Assembly: GCA_025266875.1 (NCBI GenBank)
Contig: JALLLT010000014.1
Coordinates: 682,001-746,000, forward strand
DNA length: 64,000 nt
Direction: 5' to 3'
Origin: Fennellomyces sp. T-0311
Taxonomy: Eukaryota > Mucoromycota > Mucoromycetes > Mucorales > Lichtheimiaceae
Below are positions 44,741-57,329 of this stretch, piece by piece. Below the pieces are notes generated by a model. The model did not search any database. It was given only the letters and a program-made list of their open reading frames with translations, and was not told where the DNA came from. The stretch's first letter is position 1. Every line of letters begins with the position of its first letter. Made by a program: the position numbers and the translations under genes.

Positions 44741-47700
44741 GACACAATGGCCCAGTGCAGTATATGTGACCATTTCTACTCCCAAACACGATTGGAATCC
44801 CACGAGCTTCAATGTTTTATGGACACACATTCTTCCTATCTGCAAGCAAGTAATGGAGATCAATGTAATGCTCTCATTCTTACATGCACAACAGCGGATC
44901 CCGCCCGAGGTACTGACTCACATTACCGGAGCACCAGAAGATTTACCATCGCAGATCAGTTTAAATGACGAGTTTAATTTGGGTAGTAATGTAAATAAGC
45001 CAGTAGCTTAGAATGCAGAGCACTTATTATCTTTTGCAGGAGAAGAAATTATGAGTGCTGCCGGTGATATAGCACAGTACCAGGAAGAAGACTACTTGAA
45101 CGACACCACTTGCGACTTTTACGGATTCAGCTATTACTACGACGATCACGACGACTATATTTATTATGATGCACTCGAACACCCCACGGAAGACATCGAC
45201 TGCGAATTGCAGCGACAACTTCCTGCCCAGGTTGAGCAACTTGAATCACCTCGGAGTTCTCAACAGTCGAAATCAGAAGCGGACAGATATCTATCTGAGC
45301 AGCATTATGACAATAGTCCACTAATATTCAAGGCTAATGCGCCTCGCGCGCTCACACCGATTGATAAGACGAGTATTGGTTTGTATCATCTTATGAAGCA
45401 GCAGAACGTTAGCCGTGCTACCTATGCAAAAATAGTGAAGTTTTTCAATGACTGAATTGCAGATGAATCGTTTGGTAAGCACTTGCGGTCTTTTATACAG
45501 TAACTACACAGAAATCACTTCTGACAATATTTTGTGACTAGTGCCGTCATCGTTGTACTCAAAACACCCGCGCGGAAAAACTCATGGCAGACTTGTACCC
45601 AGTCGAACCAGCGGATATGGATTTGTGTCCGAGCAACGGTGGTATACTGCAGAATGGTTATTGCATTAGCTGCCAATATCAATACATTGAAAGCCAAGAG
45701 GAACCTGACCCGGAAATAATGACTTACTTACCACTCATCATGCAACTTGTAATGCTTTTGGTCGGCCACGGAAAAGAGATCTCCTCCTTTACCGCTCACA
45801 GCACATGTCTGACACCGGAACCTTCAATGATACCTTTGATGGAGATTACTATCGTAAAGATTGCCAGCGGGAGCTGTTTACTGGCAACTATGATATTGCT
45901 TTATCTGTCTTTATCGATGGGTTCAAGCTATTCCATCACTCAAGTGTATCCATGACTTTGGTTCATATAGTTATTTTAAATATCCCTCCCGAAGAGCGGT
46001 GAGCGTTACATGTGATTGTCACCTTTTCTAATAACGAACTCTCGATCAGATATTGGGAGAAAAATATGATTCAATTGGCGATAATTCCAACTGCTAGTAA
46101 ATCCGGGGACCTATTTTCATTTCTGATGCCTTTCTTCGACGAATTGCATATACTTTAAAAGCGCGGTATTATGGTCACAGGAATTGACAATGTTACAGTA
46201 TCTGCAAAGGCGCATCTAATGCTAGCTTCTGATCATATTCCTGGGGCGGCCACCATATGTGGGCATAGTGGTCACCAATCGCGCTTCCGCCGCCGAGTAT
46301 GTCTTGTCGAAACAATCACTACAAAAAGCACCAAAGGAAATGGGAGTGGCCAGTACTTTGCTCGTGCTGATCTTGCCCAGGAACGAAGCGCCCAGTCCTA
46401 TAAAGATGGAGATCCAGTAAGTGGTTAACATACAAATACCAAGCGTTCGAACTAAGGTAGATAGTAGACACATGGCCTAAGTGCGACTCCGTTCGCACAA
46501 TTAGATGCTTTCCGCGATGGTTTCCATTTCGGTCTTGACGAAATGCACTTACTGGGTTGCAATCTGGCGCCCCATATTTGGAAACTGTTGGACCAGCGTT
46601 TGGATACCTATTTTGCGCTTCCAAAATCTCGCTTGCAAGCAATTGACCATGTCATTCAAACTTTCAAAAGCAATACCCCTGATCTTTTGAAGGGCGCCTT
46701 CAAGGGATGTCTAGTATGATGGAAGACGGTAATATATATATTTATATATGTATGTGTGGTATCGCTCAATTGGAAACTTCAATGGCGAGACCAAAATAAG
46801 ATAATGTTTTATCGAGGAAAACTACTCTCTATTTATAATGATGATAAGTTGGGACGGAGAAAGTGAATGCTTTTCTATCAGAGCCGAGTCCGTGTTATCG
46901 CTGTAATCCCTAATGACCATACTGCCTTATTACGGAGGAGCGGATAATCATGCAGAGACTGAGTTTACGTGAGTGGTTCTTCTTGAAGTCTGAACCCAGA
47001 TCAAGGTCTCACTGACGCACAAGCCAGCGAACAGGCCAATAGATAACTGCGCGGTTGTTGATGTCGAAATAAAGGAACGGATGTAGCAAAGGCTGAGATG
47101 GAAAAGCATGTAGACAATGGATGACTGGTACGTCAGGATACGACAGTATGCTAACTTGCTATGTATTTACACATAGATATATTTCGACATCCAAAACAAG
47201 CTCATGCCGTTGATTGAATTGATGTACGCATTACAGTATGTCATGTCTACACTACTTATCGAGGAGCTGGAGAAATACAAATGCGAACCCGTGGCAATAT
47301 TTACACTTACGACACTATTCAATGCATGCTGTCTCTCTTTATCTTGGGAGATAAAGTATGCGGAAGTGGAAGAAATAGATATGTATGGCTACTATCAAAC
47401 TGCCAAATGTTATACGCATCTATGATTCACGTAGTAGTTTTAATTAAGATCGCTGAAGGAATGGCGCCAATTTGCATCAGGAAACCTTCCCGTCAACACA
47501 TATACAGCCAATGTACACTACCTCACACATCTAGCCAAGGCGATAAGGCATTTGGGGACCCCAAGAAGCTACAGTGAGCGACGAATCGAATGAATTATTG
47601 GGCTATATAGCAGGCGAATCAAGTCTAAAGTTACGCCTGGTGTGGATGCTAGAAACGAACTGTTGCGAATGTCAGCCTGTTGTGATTACGAGCGGTCTCA

Positions 47701-48276
47701 GTGCAATGATAGTATCTACGCTGAAACCTCTGAATACCAAAGAAAGTCAAAGTCTATATACGCCATATTGATGCAAAAGGAGGATCCAGAATTATGGGAT
47801 GTTGATCGGGTAACCCTGAACAGCGATATATTCCGTACTCTAACAAGAATCAACATCACCCTCTACCTCAAACGATATTGGAAACGGACTTTGGATCTAC
47901 AACGCTCACCGGAGATTTCCGGATCAATTACTATTGGGAAGCAAATGTTGGTGTCTGGCAACTTATACGATTCAGTGCTCCTTAAAAGTGAGAGAGGAAC
48001 GCTCCTGTCAACATTTGTTCAACTGAGCTTACCGGTGACCAGCGACAATACAGACAACCCTGTGCAGATCACTACTTGCTGGTGTGGATTTTTGGTGAAA
48101 CGATTGCCTTCTTCTCTCATAGGCATGAAGGTATGTACGTATATATTACTCGATCCCATTTTACTGATAAAACAGCATTATTCCTAGGTCAGGAGAAAAT
48201 ACTTGTACTCTTCGAGTTTATACGGAAGTTAAAGAGACCACTTATGGTATACCATATTCTCAGCTACATGGTCTAA
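44741..48276 (+). pseudogene. tnp2-type (CACTA) transposase relic, element 2
   Basis: A diverged plus-strand relative of element 1, readable in many short exons or fragments. The ATG at 44741 begins MAQCSICDHFYSQTRLESHE with LQC, the same N-terminal C2HC finger. An acidic Tyr-rich segment follows (45051-45455), ending SIGLYHLMKQQNVSRATYAK. Then come KLMADLYPVEPADMDLCPSN, ALSVFIDGFKLFHHSSVSMT, IVILNIPPEER, DLFSFLMPFFDELHIL, ATICGHSGHQSRFRRRVC, FGLDEMHLLGCNLAPHIWKL and finally YLTHLAKAIRHLGTPRSYSE. Each matches the same-order block in element 1. Multiple stops and frame changes (for example TAA after DELHIL at about 46158) show it is dead. It is probably a different subfamily from element 1, given low identity. 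Confidence 0.7.
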
Positions 48277-48944
48277 CGACGCAAAATCCACACTTCTCGA
48301 GTAAGTTCTATGTGACAGAAGCGGAGAATTTGGATTACTTGGATGGTAAGCTGCAGTCATCAGTTACTCCAAATCGCAAATACTTTATATATCCCGGAAT
48401 GATACTATGAAACGTCAAAGTGGAAAATAACTAAAACTACTAATTGAATGCGCCACAAATATGCTGATGCTGTAAATTCAACTTTATCACACAAACATCA
48501 CGTTTAAAGTAAAGCCAGAAGCACTTCGAGGAATCACCGAAGTTTTTTTTATATAGATACGCATACATTGATCTCTTAGAAAACCATGGCAATGATTATT
48601 AAGCTACATCCGCATGTATCCATGCATTAAAGTAAAAGCACAAAAACTTAATGAAAAGCACGAGTATGATTCCACACTTATCCATGTAGACGTTCTGGTG
48701 AAAAAATATAACAACAGCCACTGATCCAAATGCAACTATATTCATGAACAGGTTACAAAAAGTAAAGAGATTTAAAGTGTATTGACGGTCAATCAATACC
48801 ACTTTTCCCATAGTGGTAATCATATTATTTTAATAATAATAGACAGTGTGGTAATACTACGCATAATAATAACCACAAACTTCATAATAATAAATACATA
48901 ATACACACAAACAACATCCATAGCAAATCACTTTAATCGAAATA
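48277..48944. other. intergenic, AT-rich
   Basis: Nothing recognised beyond the flank of element 2 and the left flank of the MITE. Confidence 0.45.
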
Positions 48945-49117
48945 CAGTGGCCGCTTTATATAATAATATTTTATACAACGATAATCCGATATAACGATAC
49001 AATTCTCGATCGTACCAAAACGGTAATCACTGCCAAATCCCATTTTATATAACGCTATTTTGATATAACGATAAAGTTTGGGCTGCACCATTGTATCGTT
49101 ATATAAAGCGGACACTG
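48945..49117. mobile_element. pogo/Tigger-like MITE, 173 bp, TA target duplication
   Basis: The left end CAGTGGCCGCTTTATATAA and right end TTATATAAAGCGGACACTG form near-perfect inverted repeats, differing at one base of 19. TA lies immediately outside both ends (48943-48944 and 49118-49119). The interior has further GATATAACGATA words in both orientations. CAGT termini with TA duplication are typical of Tc1/mariner/pogo-group elements. It is non-autonomous and has no frame. Confidence 0.88.
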
Positions 49118-50282
49118 TAAATTTATTTATTTTCCCCATTTAACATACATGATCATCAATCCATGATTATAGAAAATAAAAGGAAAGAGACTATATTAAG
49201 GCATAAATATCTAAAACCATAACTTTGATCCATTTATCTTTCATCACTTACTTTATCTTTGATGATTCATCCACTTTAACTTACCTTATTGTATCCATAC
49301 AAAACCAAATATCAGAAAGATCATTTAAGAAACGGACTATCGCTTCACTCAAGACGAGTGAGTAGGGGATGTACAGCTACATGGCTAATCTTCCTGTGTG
49401 CCAATGCTATCCAGGCACCTACATATTTGATTCGCCATGGCACCTGCCAACTTCTACCTTCCTCTTTCCATTATCACTTCGATAAAATATTTCCTTCCTC
49501 GACATCAGATCATCAGAAAACCTTTTATTTCGATCTGTGATAATTTCCTGTTCTACAAGTATGTCGTATGCCCGACATACACCATCATCCATGGTTACAT
49601 GCTTTTCCTTAGTCTTATTTATCCACTGTCATTACATACGACGTCAACAACCGTACAGTTATCGATTGCCCTATTTGCTCTTACATGCACCCTAGATCCG
49701 GCTTTACTGGTCATGTAAGGCAACTCCGTTAACTTGGTCTCAGACCTTCGGCTTCTTCAACAATATGGCAAGGTCATATGAGACTCGATGATAACATGGT
49801 GCTTTGGGATTATTACACAAAGCGTTCGTCTTTTCCGCCCCAACTCTTCATCAGCGTAAATAGGAAGTAACTTTCTTCAATAAAACATAAGCTTATTTCT
49901 GATCTCGTCATTCGAAAACCTTTCTCGTTAAGCGATACCACAAATTAAAGACATCCAAAGTGCTTATATCTAATAATTCTTCCCGGTCGAAAACTTTGGC
50001 ATCGTTTTCATGCAGCAAATGGCCGATTATGATTTTTTTAGAGTTTCGTGGCTTCTATAGTGATTATAAAATGATTGTCAGAACAAGTTGATCAAAATAA
50101 GTTTTATTAATTTCTTTTTTTACCTTATAAATTCGTGTAAGTCTTGGACATTTGTGGACAATCCTACGTAGTCTACGACTACCAAACACACTTTTCCGTA
50201 TTTGGCAAATATGAAAGGAGGTCTATTAAAGTTTTGTTAGCGTCTAAAGCACAGAAATGTATGTCGACTAGTTCAATTTACC
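49118..50282. other. intergenic, nothing recognised
   Basis: Frames at 49289-49540 and 49437-49718 (plus) have no known motif. Confidence 0.45.
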
Positions 50283-51085
50283 TTATATTGATCCATCTGC
50301 GAATTTGTTCAATATTTCTTTGCTCTTATTTTCTACGTTATTGTCGCGCTTGCTAATGGCTTGACTGGATTTACAAGAAAACGAAATAAAGACGCTGTTA
50401 ACTAATGATCGCTCTCGAAGACGGCCAGCCATGTTCTGTATCAACCGTAGTCTGTCTTGCGTTAAGTCATCACCAGGTGATTTTCTGCAGTATCCGACTA
50501 TTTCATATCCTTCGCGCTTCATGACTCTAATGGACGTTTGATGGTTTTGCAACGTCGTGATAACCTTTTCAACAATATTTTCTGATATACAATATTAGCC
50601 GATTAGAAAGTTGTAATACACTAATTCATTCGCCAATAAATAAGTGGTCTGCTACAAACTTACTTTGGTGGGTCACCATCGTTTTTCTTTTGTTTGCGCA
50701 TTTTCTGCTCTGCGCGTTCCGCGGCATGCTCCCTCTTCCGTTTCTTCAACAGATTGGCTTCTTGTTCACGGAATTCAACAAGTCTTTTGCGTCTTTCTGC
50801 CGACTCGCGCTTCTTCTCTTTTTCATTTTCATCATTCTTTGTAAACTCATCGTCTTGTTTCATCTTGTTGTCATGTTGCGGTTCTCTTCGCCGCCTTTCT
50901 TAGCCTTTTTGGATCTCCCACCTAATAAAGATCATTTAATCTCACATTTGGCCCTGATTTCGAAACAACCACAGTAAGGAACTGTGCTATTTCAGCTTAC
51001 CTGCGCCAAGAAGAGCCTCAATAGTGTCGGGGGCACTACCATCGTTCACATACTTGTGTTTAATCAATCGCGGCTTGCTTTAGAA
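50283..51085 (-). pseudogene. YxRKSPG-motif protein, disrupted, beside MULE relic
   Basis: Three or more exons. The first (about 51085-51000) reads LIKHKYVNDGSAPDTIEALL. A Lys/Glu-rich coiled coil follows (50660-50863: RESAERRKRLVEFREQEANL). The last exon (50283 to about 50580) reads ITTLQNHQTSIRVMKREGYE, then IVGYCRKSPGDDLTQDRLRL, IQNMAGRLRERSLVNSVFIS and SKRD. The join between GEENRN and DNKMKQDDEF needs a one-base frame change near 50865, so the copy is probably broken. Similar motif proteins occur beside transposases in Mucoromycota, to my recollection. The G-Y-x-R-K-S core resembles the catalytic R-x-S of serine recombinases, but homology is unproved. Confidence 0.5.
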
Positions 51086-51138
51086 GGGTAAAAAGGGTAG
51101 AAGTGTTATTGGGGGTTAAAATATATTTCCTTATGCAA

Positions 51139-52705
51139 TCAACACTTCATCTCAAACCTGTTGGGCTTTCTCTTATAATCGGGGTTGACACCACTATCAA
51201 CTTGCTCAAAGTTTCTTACAGTATCTGCAAGATAACTCCAAATGTGCTTCCGTGTATCGACTACGGGCTGCTTCTTGGCGATGACGCAGTACAGATTGCG
51301 ATGAAAGGATTCGATATCATCGGTGGTTCGTGTTGGATGTTCTTGTAGTTCTTTTTTCAATGCATTCTGAGATTTGAATACCGTTGCAGCAACGGTATCA
51401 CGCGTTCACCATTTCAGCCAGCGTTCAGTTCCGGGGAAGTCAGCGCGAATCTGTTCAACCGCGTTTCTATATGCCTTGTCGCCATCGGCGTTGTACATGG
51501 AGTCGCAGGTCATCAAAGTCATACTGAGATCCAAGTGGAACGATTGCATGGTTCTTAATGATTCGCTGGACAGACTGGCCCCAGTGGTGGTAACATCCTT
51601 TCAACAGCTTTGTTGGGTCGATTGTGCTGTGTGGAAACACCTTGTGGAAGGCCTCGATGAATCCTGCACGTTGCGCTGCCGAGTAATCCATGACTAGGCC
51701 GGAGAAGTTGTTTTCGATGTCCAGATCTGTCATACCAAGTGCAAAATCGTATGCTTTGAAAAAGCGCACGAAATACTTACGAAAATGGGAGATAGAGAGG
51801 CCATCGAGCACTGCCTGAAAGATAACAGCGAACTTGTTTAGCTCCTGAAAGTACATGTTTGTGCTGCATAGGTAATATCCTTCGGTAAAGCAGTCGTACG
51901 TAACATCCGTCAACATGGGATTGCTTTGGAAGTCAGCGCGAACAGCGATACCAGGAGCAAAGAAGGTGATACATGTTTGACCCGGCATTACGTCCATTGG
52001 ATCCATATATCCGGGGAAGATATTTATGAGCGCCTTCACCTCATGGAAATTTTCAAGTACAGGCTTTCCGGCATGCGAAATACCACTTTTGATATGTGCA
52101 GTGCGTCGAAAACGTTTGATTTTGCCATAGTTCTGGAAGATTTTGCCGATAAGTGATACTGGGCGGGCCGGGAACAGAAGGCGTTTCGCGCTGGTGCCAA
52201 CTTTCAAGCCTATTGGCGTTTCGCTGATATTCTCTGTCGCTCTTGCTTCAAATCTCTTAGTTTCATCCATTGTGGCATGGAGCGGAGCAAATTCCGCGTG
52301 ATGGTGAATGTCTTTGGGAGTGAAGATGCCAATACCGTTCTTGAGCTTGAAGTTGACACGTACGGTGCAAGTGTCATGCATCAATTCTCCCTGACAGAAG
52401 GTACATCCTGCAGCAAGCTGGTTCATGATTTGTGCACCAGATGAGCCTGGTCTCACTACCTTGCCACAACTGCCATTTTTACACACCACAGATCCCAAGC
52501 ACACTTTGCTGACACTGATTCCACCTATGATCCGGTCGTATGTTTTTTGATAAAGTTGCCAGCCAATGTCCATGTCGTAGATCGATTCACCGTTGATTTG
52601 GTTCAACTTAATGCGTTCAGCTTCCAACGTGTTCGGGAATTGAGTAAATTGTCCTTCGGGTGTTTCTGTTAATTTCTTGCTGGTGATGTTGCTAGGCGAT
52701 GACAT
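51139..52705 (-). pseudogene. Mutator-like (MULE) transposase, disrupted
   Basis: The main frame (51467-52705, 412 aa) has an N-terminal zinc-finger domain of the FLYWCH/GCM/WRKY kind used by MULEs (two C-containing clusters at SVVCKNGSCGKVV and AAGCTFCQGEL, then DIHHHAEFAP). A DDE domain follows: MLTDVTYDCFTEGYYLCSTN (first Asp region), FSGLVMDYSAAQRAGFIEAF (second Asp) and LKGCYHHWGQSVQRI. The third acidic residue lies downstream in another frame: TDDIESFHRNLYCVIAKKQP (51139-51360). Lesions are a frameshift near 51535 (QYDFDDL versus SMYNADGDKAYRNA) and TGA at about 51405 after GTERWLKW, where Trp-Trp is normal. All three catalytic acids are still visible, so decay is recent. The fragment at 50283-51085 follows on the same strand. 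Confidence 0.75.
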
Positions 52706-53115
52706 TCTTGTAATGTTGTCGAGATCGCAGTAATCGTGTAAAATGTAGCTTTACTGTTGGCACTGGAGACTGCTTTTCCTCAGGAACAGAAGCCGCTGTT
52801 TTATACCCACCCCAATAGAAACACTTGAAAAATTCAAGATAAAGAACGTATCCATAACCATACACACATAGAACTGCCTGCTAAAAAGATGTACTACGTA
52901 CAAGAGCTTAATTCATAAGTACACGAGATAGTTTTGAGGGCGCTGCGGAAAATCTTACCGCCGTTACCGTGTTTGATTTTGCTAAGCCCAAAGGTCAATA
53001 AAACTATGAAGCACAAAGGGGAAAGGACTGGGGTTTGCTTTTGTCTTTTATGATGAGCAGGTTTTAACATATAACGGTTTTTGGTAATGTAAGGTTTCTG
53101 ACATGTTCTATTTAA
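52706..53115. other. intergenic, promoter of P450 gene 4
   Basis: No gene. This P450 lacks the GAATGCGCGG/TTCTTCCGA words of the other two, as far as I can see. Confidence 0.4.
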
Positions 53116-55170
53116 AGTATCGATTTGAGTACACAGCAACGGTCTATTGGCATTATTACCGCGGCTGCTGTTGCCACCGGCTACATATTTTATGCATGGT
53201 TTCGAGTAAGCTTTTCTTAAAGAAAAAGCAGATTTACATATACAAATTCTCAAATTCCAATACATTAGGCTCAAAATGATGATTGCCCAGTTGTTCCATA
53301 CAGTAATCCACTTACTGGATCATCGGCCGAATACCGCAAGAATCCCAAGGAATTTGTTGAGAAATGGACACAGAAACTGGGACCCGTTTATCGTGTGCAT
53401 TTGTTTGGGAGGGTACAGCTGGTTACCGTACTTCTAAATCGAGCGGTCACTTGACCATTTGTTTTCTTTGCAGTTGCACACAGTGGTTTCGGGAAGTTAT
53501 GCTCGTGAAGTATTCTTAAACGACAATTTCAGCTTTAATGCTGGAACGGCCAAGGTATCCCAAGCATTCAGCATGAAATATATTTCTTAAATGACTAACT
53601 CGTATATAGCGATTTGATGTGGCACTTATGGCAGGCATTGCACCCGGTGAGGTTGCGCCGGATCGATCCAGAAAGGTTATCGTCAAGTTCTTCACACCAC
53701 GTTTAAAGTACCTGACACCACGTGCGACTGAAAATGTACGGCCTAGATCCTTTTTTCGTTTCAATGTTTGACATTCACTTTAAAAGCTGAGCCTCGGTCT
53801 CAATGAGATGCTGGGAAACGTAACAAGTAAGTTGACAGTGAAAGTTGCACAACATGCATAAATGTTCCCATCTGTACACTTTTCAAGAACCTATGGAAGT
53901 CCGCCATATGTTTCCGATTATCCTGAGAATGGTGGCCCGTGCAAGTGCTTCTATATTTGTCGGCGAAAAGCTTTGCAAGGATCCAGAATTAGTCGCTGTC
54001 TTCCAAAATATCACTGGTGACATTGGGTCTATGCACCCGCGTGTTCATCAAACATGGATGGAGCCATTTTGGGGACTGCTACGACTCCGAATGTGGTGTG
54101 TAGATGCGGTTACAAGTATTAAACGGTTACCTAATCGTCTAAAATAGGGCAATTGGCAAATTTTCTTCACGAGTCAAATACTACAGAAAAAAGATGCTGG
54201 ATAGCTTTACACCAGAGATTGATCTGCGTCTGAAAAATATGCAGGATCCCGATTGGCAAAAGCCAGTAAGCTGTATTATAGAAAACAGTTCTAGACAACG
54301 CATTAACATTTTTTAAGGATGACGTTCTTCAAAGTCTTATTGAAGACGGTGCAGAGCCAGGCAAAGATCTCTATAACTACATCGTGAGCCAAATGATGAT
54401 CTTGATTTTTGCATCCATCCACACTACGTCATCAGCTGGAACAATTGTGTTATATCGCTTGTTGGAAAACCCACAGTTGATGGATGAAATATTCCAAGAG
54501 CAAGAGGAAGTTTTGCAGCATCTCGGAATAGATTCCAAAGGCAATATTGAGGATATCTTTACATTTCAAGCCACCAAGCAGATGGTCAAGCTGGACAGTG
54601 TGTGTCGCGAATCATTACGTCTTATTAACCGATACTATGACCTTGCGCACACGTACATCGGGAAGAACAAGGTTGCGTTGAGCAACGGCACCGTAATCGA
54701 GCCAGGTCAGTACCCGCAGGACAAGGCCATATACATGAGCACTAACCATTCGTCTTTCATTTATATTAGACGACGACGTGTTGATAAATACCTACTATAA
54801 TCAACAGAGTAACGACTGGACGGAGGTCGCGGGTGCCAGCAATGATCGCACCGAATTTAAGCCTTACCGTTTCCTCGACACCGGAAAGCCGGCTACTAAA
54901 GTCGGGGATGACTACCTTGCCTTTGGTGAAGGTAGACATGCTTGTCCGTAAGTTCTGATATATTTGGGTAACCTGGTACGAATAATCGCTGACAGTGTGG
55001 ATACATATAGTGGAAGATGGTTCGCTATTCAACAAATCAAGACTATCATTACACTTTTGCTCCGCGATTATCACATCCGTCCTTCGAGCGCAGTAACTTT
55101 TCCAACGGATACCGGCTCGGTTATGCCCTTTGGTAGCGCTACCTTTGAAAAACGAAACATGAGCATATAG
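53116..55170 (+). CDS. cytochrome P450 monooxygenase, gene 4 (start unresolved)
   Basis: Same family and exon order as the genes at 26025 and 28951, but more diverged. The first exon gives STQQRSIGIITAAAVATGYI, then FYAWFR. Later blocks are GPVYRVHLFGR, RFDVALMAGIAPGEVAPD, RMVARASASIFVG, the I helix LIFASIHTTSSAG, RESLR (ExxR) and FGEGRHACPGRWFAIQQIKT, ending EKRNMSI. In this exon a TAA at 53113-53115 lies just upstream in frame and no ATG follows before the conserved LSTQQRSIGI. The normal start exon (paralogs have about 30 more residues ending in DINLS) is therefore missing, changed or placed in an upstream exon not identified. The rest shows no lesion. It sits next to the F-box/LRR cluster, 22 kb from its paralogs, across the transposon-rich zone. 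Confidence 0.8.
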
Positions 55171-55337
55171 TATAACGGAGTTGACTTTTTATCAAAGGGT
55201 GCCATTCCGAAAAAACGATAAAGCATTTTATGTCGATCCAGTTCAGTGTGTGTAACATTGTACAGATTTGGTGGTTTTTAAAAAAATTTAGTGGCACCCG
55301 TTGGCATGATCAGCCACACCATCTTTCTTGGACCAAA

Positions 55338-57150
55338 ATGATCAATAGCAAATGTAACACACCGGAATCTGAACGAGACACGGTAGCCGCACAATCTTTG
55401 CCACTGTCCAATAATGAGCAACTACAAGATCTGACCAATGCCAAACAATTGCAACCCACGGGTGATCAGCAACCTGTTGTGAAGCCTTCCGAAGCTCACG
55501 TCGACTTTGTGACCCAAAGTCCATATGAAATACTATGCGCCATTCTCAGCTATATTGATACAGGCTCAATACTCCAATGCATCAAGGTTAACCGTTCGTG
55601 GCGCAAGACAATTATTCAGTGCCCAGTGCCATGGCGAAGCATCGGGGTACCGTCGGACGAGATGGTATCCGGTGGTAAACAAGCTACACCGGCAGAAATC
55701 TGCCATCTCTTTCCAATTATTGCACAGCACATCGAACACCTCGGGGTCAGCTTCACATCTGGTTCAATGATGAGGTTTTTTATGCTTTTCAAAAAATGCA
55801 ACCTTCCCCGGCTACAGTCTCTGCGTTTCCAGGAGATGGTATCCAAAGGTAACCGCGGAATCTGATGGGATTCATGGGTTATCAAGCCATTTTCGTTCTA
55901 ATGCTGTTATGCATTTAGAGCATGTGAATCTTAGCGATTACCTATTCAAAGACGTGTTGCCATATTCCGCACAGACCTTAACCGAGCTGGAAATCATAAG
56001 CAACGGCATCGATGCCTCGCTTACAACTATACTCTCAACGTGTCGCGGCCTCACGTCTCTCAACCTTCATATTCACCAACTTGTCGATATGTCTTACATA
56101 TCATTGCCACACACAACCTCGCTACGGACGCTGTCTGTGTACACCAGCATTCCATTAGATTTTTTGCCGTTTGGACTCGGTACGGTGCTTCAATGCTCGC
56201 CAAATCTTGAAACATTATACCTGGATTTTGCAAGACCTGATCTACCGGGATTATTACTGTTTGTGAGAGCCCATTGTCGGCGCTTACGGAGCTTGCGTAC
56301 AACGTCTTACAAGTTCAAGCATATTTCATATCGTCACAAAGAGAACTCGTCGGCGGCGTTGAGGCCGTTTGATAACTTGGAGTCTCTGGCACTTGGATTC
56401 CTATCGCCAATATATTCTTTACGTGCGATTCTGGAGAGAAATTGTAGCTCACTCAAGCATTTATATATATGCCCCGCTGCATCTGACTTCGACTTTGAAG
56501 GCTGGGAATTCCTTGCAACTATTGCTATGCCAAATTTGGTTGAACTCTCCATCAATATGGAACTATGTTATCCGATAGAGTTCCGAAGCTACCTGGGAAG
56601 CATGTTACGACACTCTCCTCGCTTGGAAATTCTTTCTATGGAAGACAACCGCGAGCATACTTTTGAAGCGCATGAACCTTCATTTCTGGTGCTATCAGCC
56701 AACACACTGATTCAAATGAACCATCTCTCGAGATTGACTTTGGCATTTGTTGACATCCGTACACCCGTCTTTATGGACCTCCTTCGTCACTTTCAGAATC
56801 AACACAAGATCTTGCAACAGCTGGGGCTGTTTGCGTGCTTTGACACCACTCCCAATGTATTTCTCGAGGCCGCTAAGATCCAAAGTTTGGAAGAGTTCAC
56901 AGTTGCTCTAGAGCATGATAACAGAGCCTCGACTGCTGATGCTGTCGAGTTTGCACGCTTAGTAGGGCAATTACCCAAGCTTTCATCACTGCATATATAC
57001 GGTATGGCGTTGACAATCGAAGCCGTTCAAAGCATCGCAGAATCAACTACATTATCAAAGCTGCTACTGACGAATGTAGCACTGCCCGACGAAGGTGCCC
57101 AAATGCTGGCAACAAGCATCAGAAGCTTTGAACAACATTCGTATCCTTGA
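55338..57150 (+). CDS. F-box and leucine-rich-repeat protein 1
   Basis: Two exons, 55338-55848 and 55919-57150, joined as EMVSK-EHVNLSD in one frame, give 580 aa. An ATG 108 nt earlier in frame exists, but its extension (WWFLKKFSG) looks like leader. The F-box-like domain is TQSPYEILCAILSYIDTGSI continuing LQCIKVNRSWRKTIIQCPVP and W. About 12 imperfect LRR-like units follow (TLTELEIISNG, NLETLYLDFA, SLKHLYICPA, NLVELSINMEL, RLEILSMED, HLSRLTLAFVD, SLEEFTVALEHD, KLSSLHIYGMA). Role by family: substrate adaptor of SCF ubiquitin ligases, with the LRR part selecting the target. The substrate is unknown. It is the first intact gene of a tandem cluster. Confidence 0.85.
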
Positions 57151-57329
57151 TAAGACATTATTCGTATCTCTCGCCCTTGTACATGTGTTCGCATTGCATA
57201 AAATTTCTAGCCTTTAGACATTTACGTAGTACTCTGGGCCTGGCGAGCATCACCACCCATCAGGACTATATTATCGATATGTTACTGTACTTTTGCGCCA
57301 ACAGATCAAAACAGTCCCAACATCGATCG

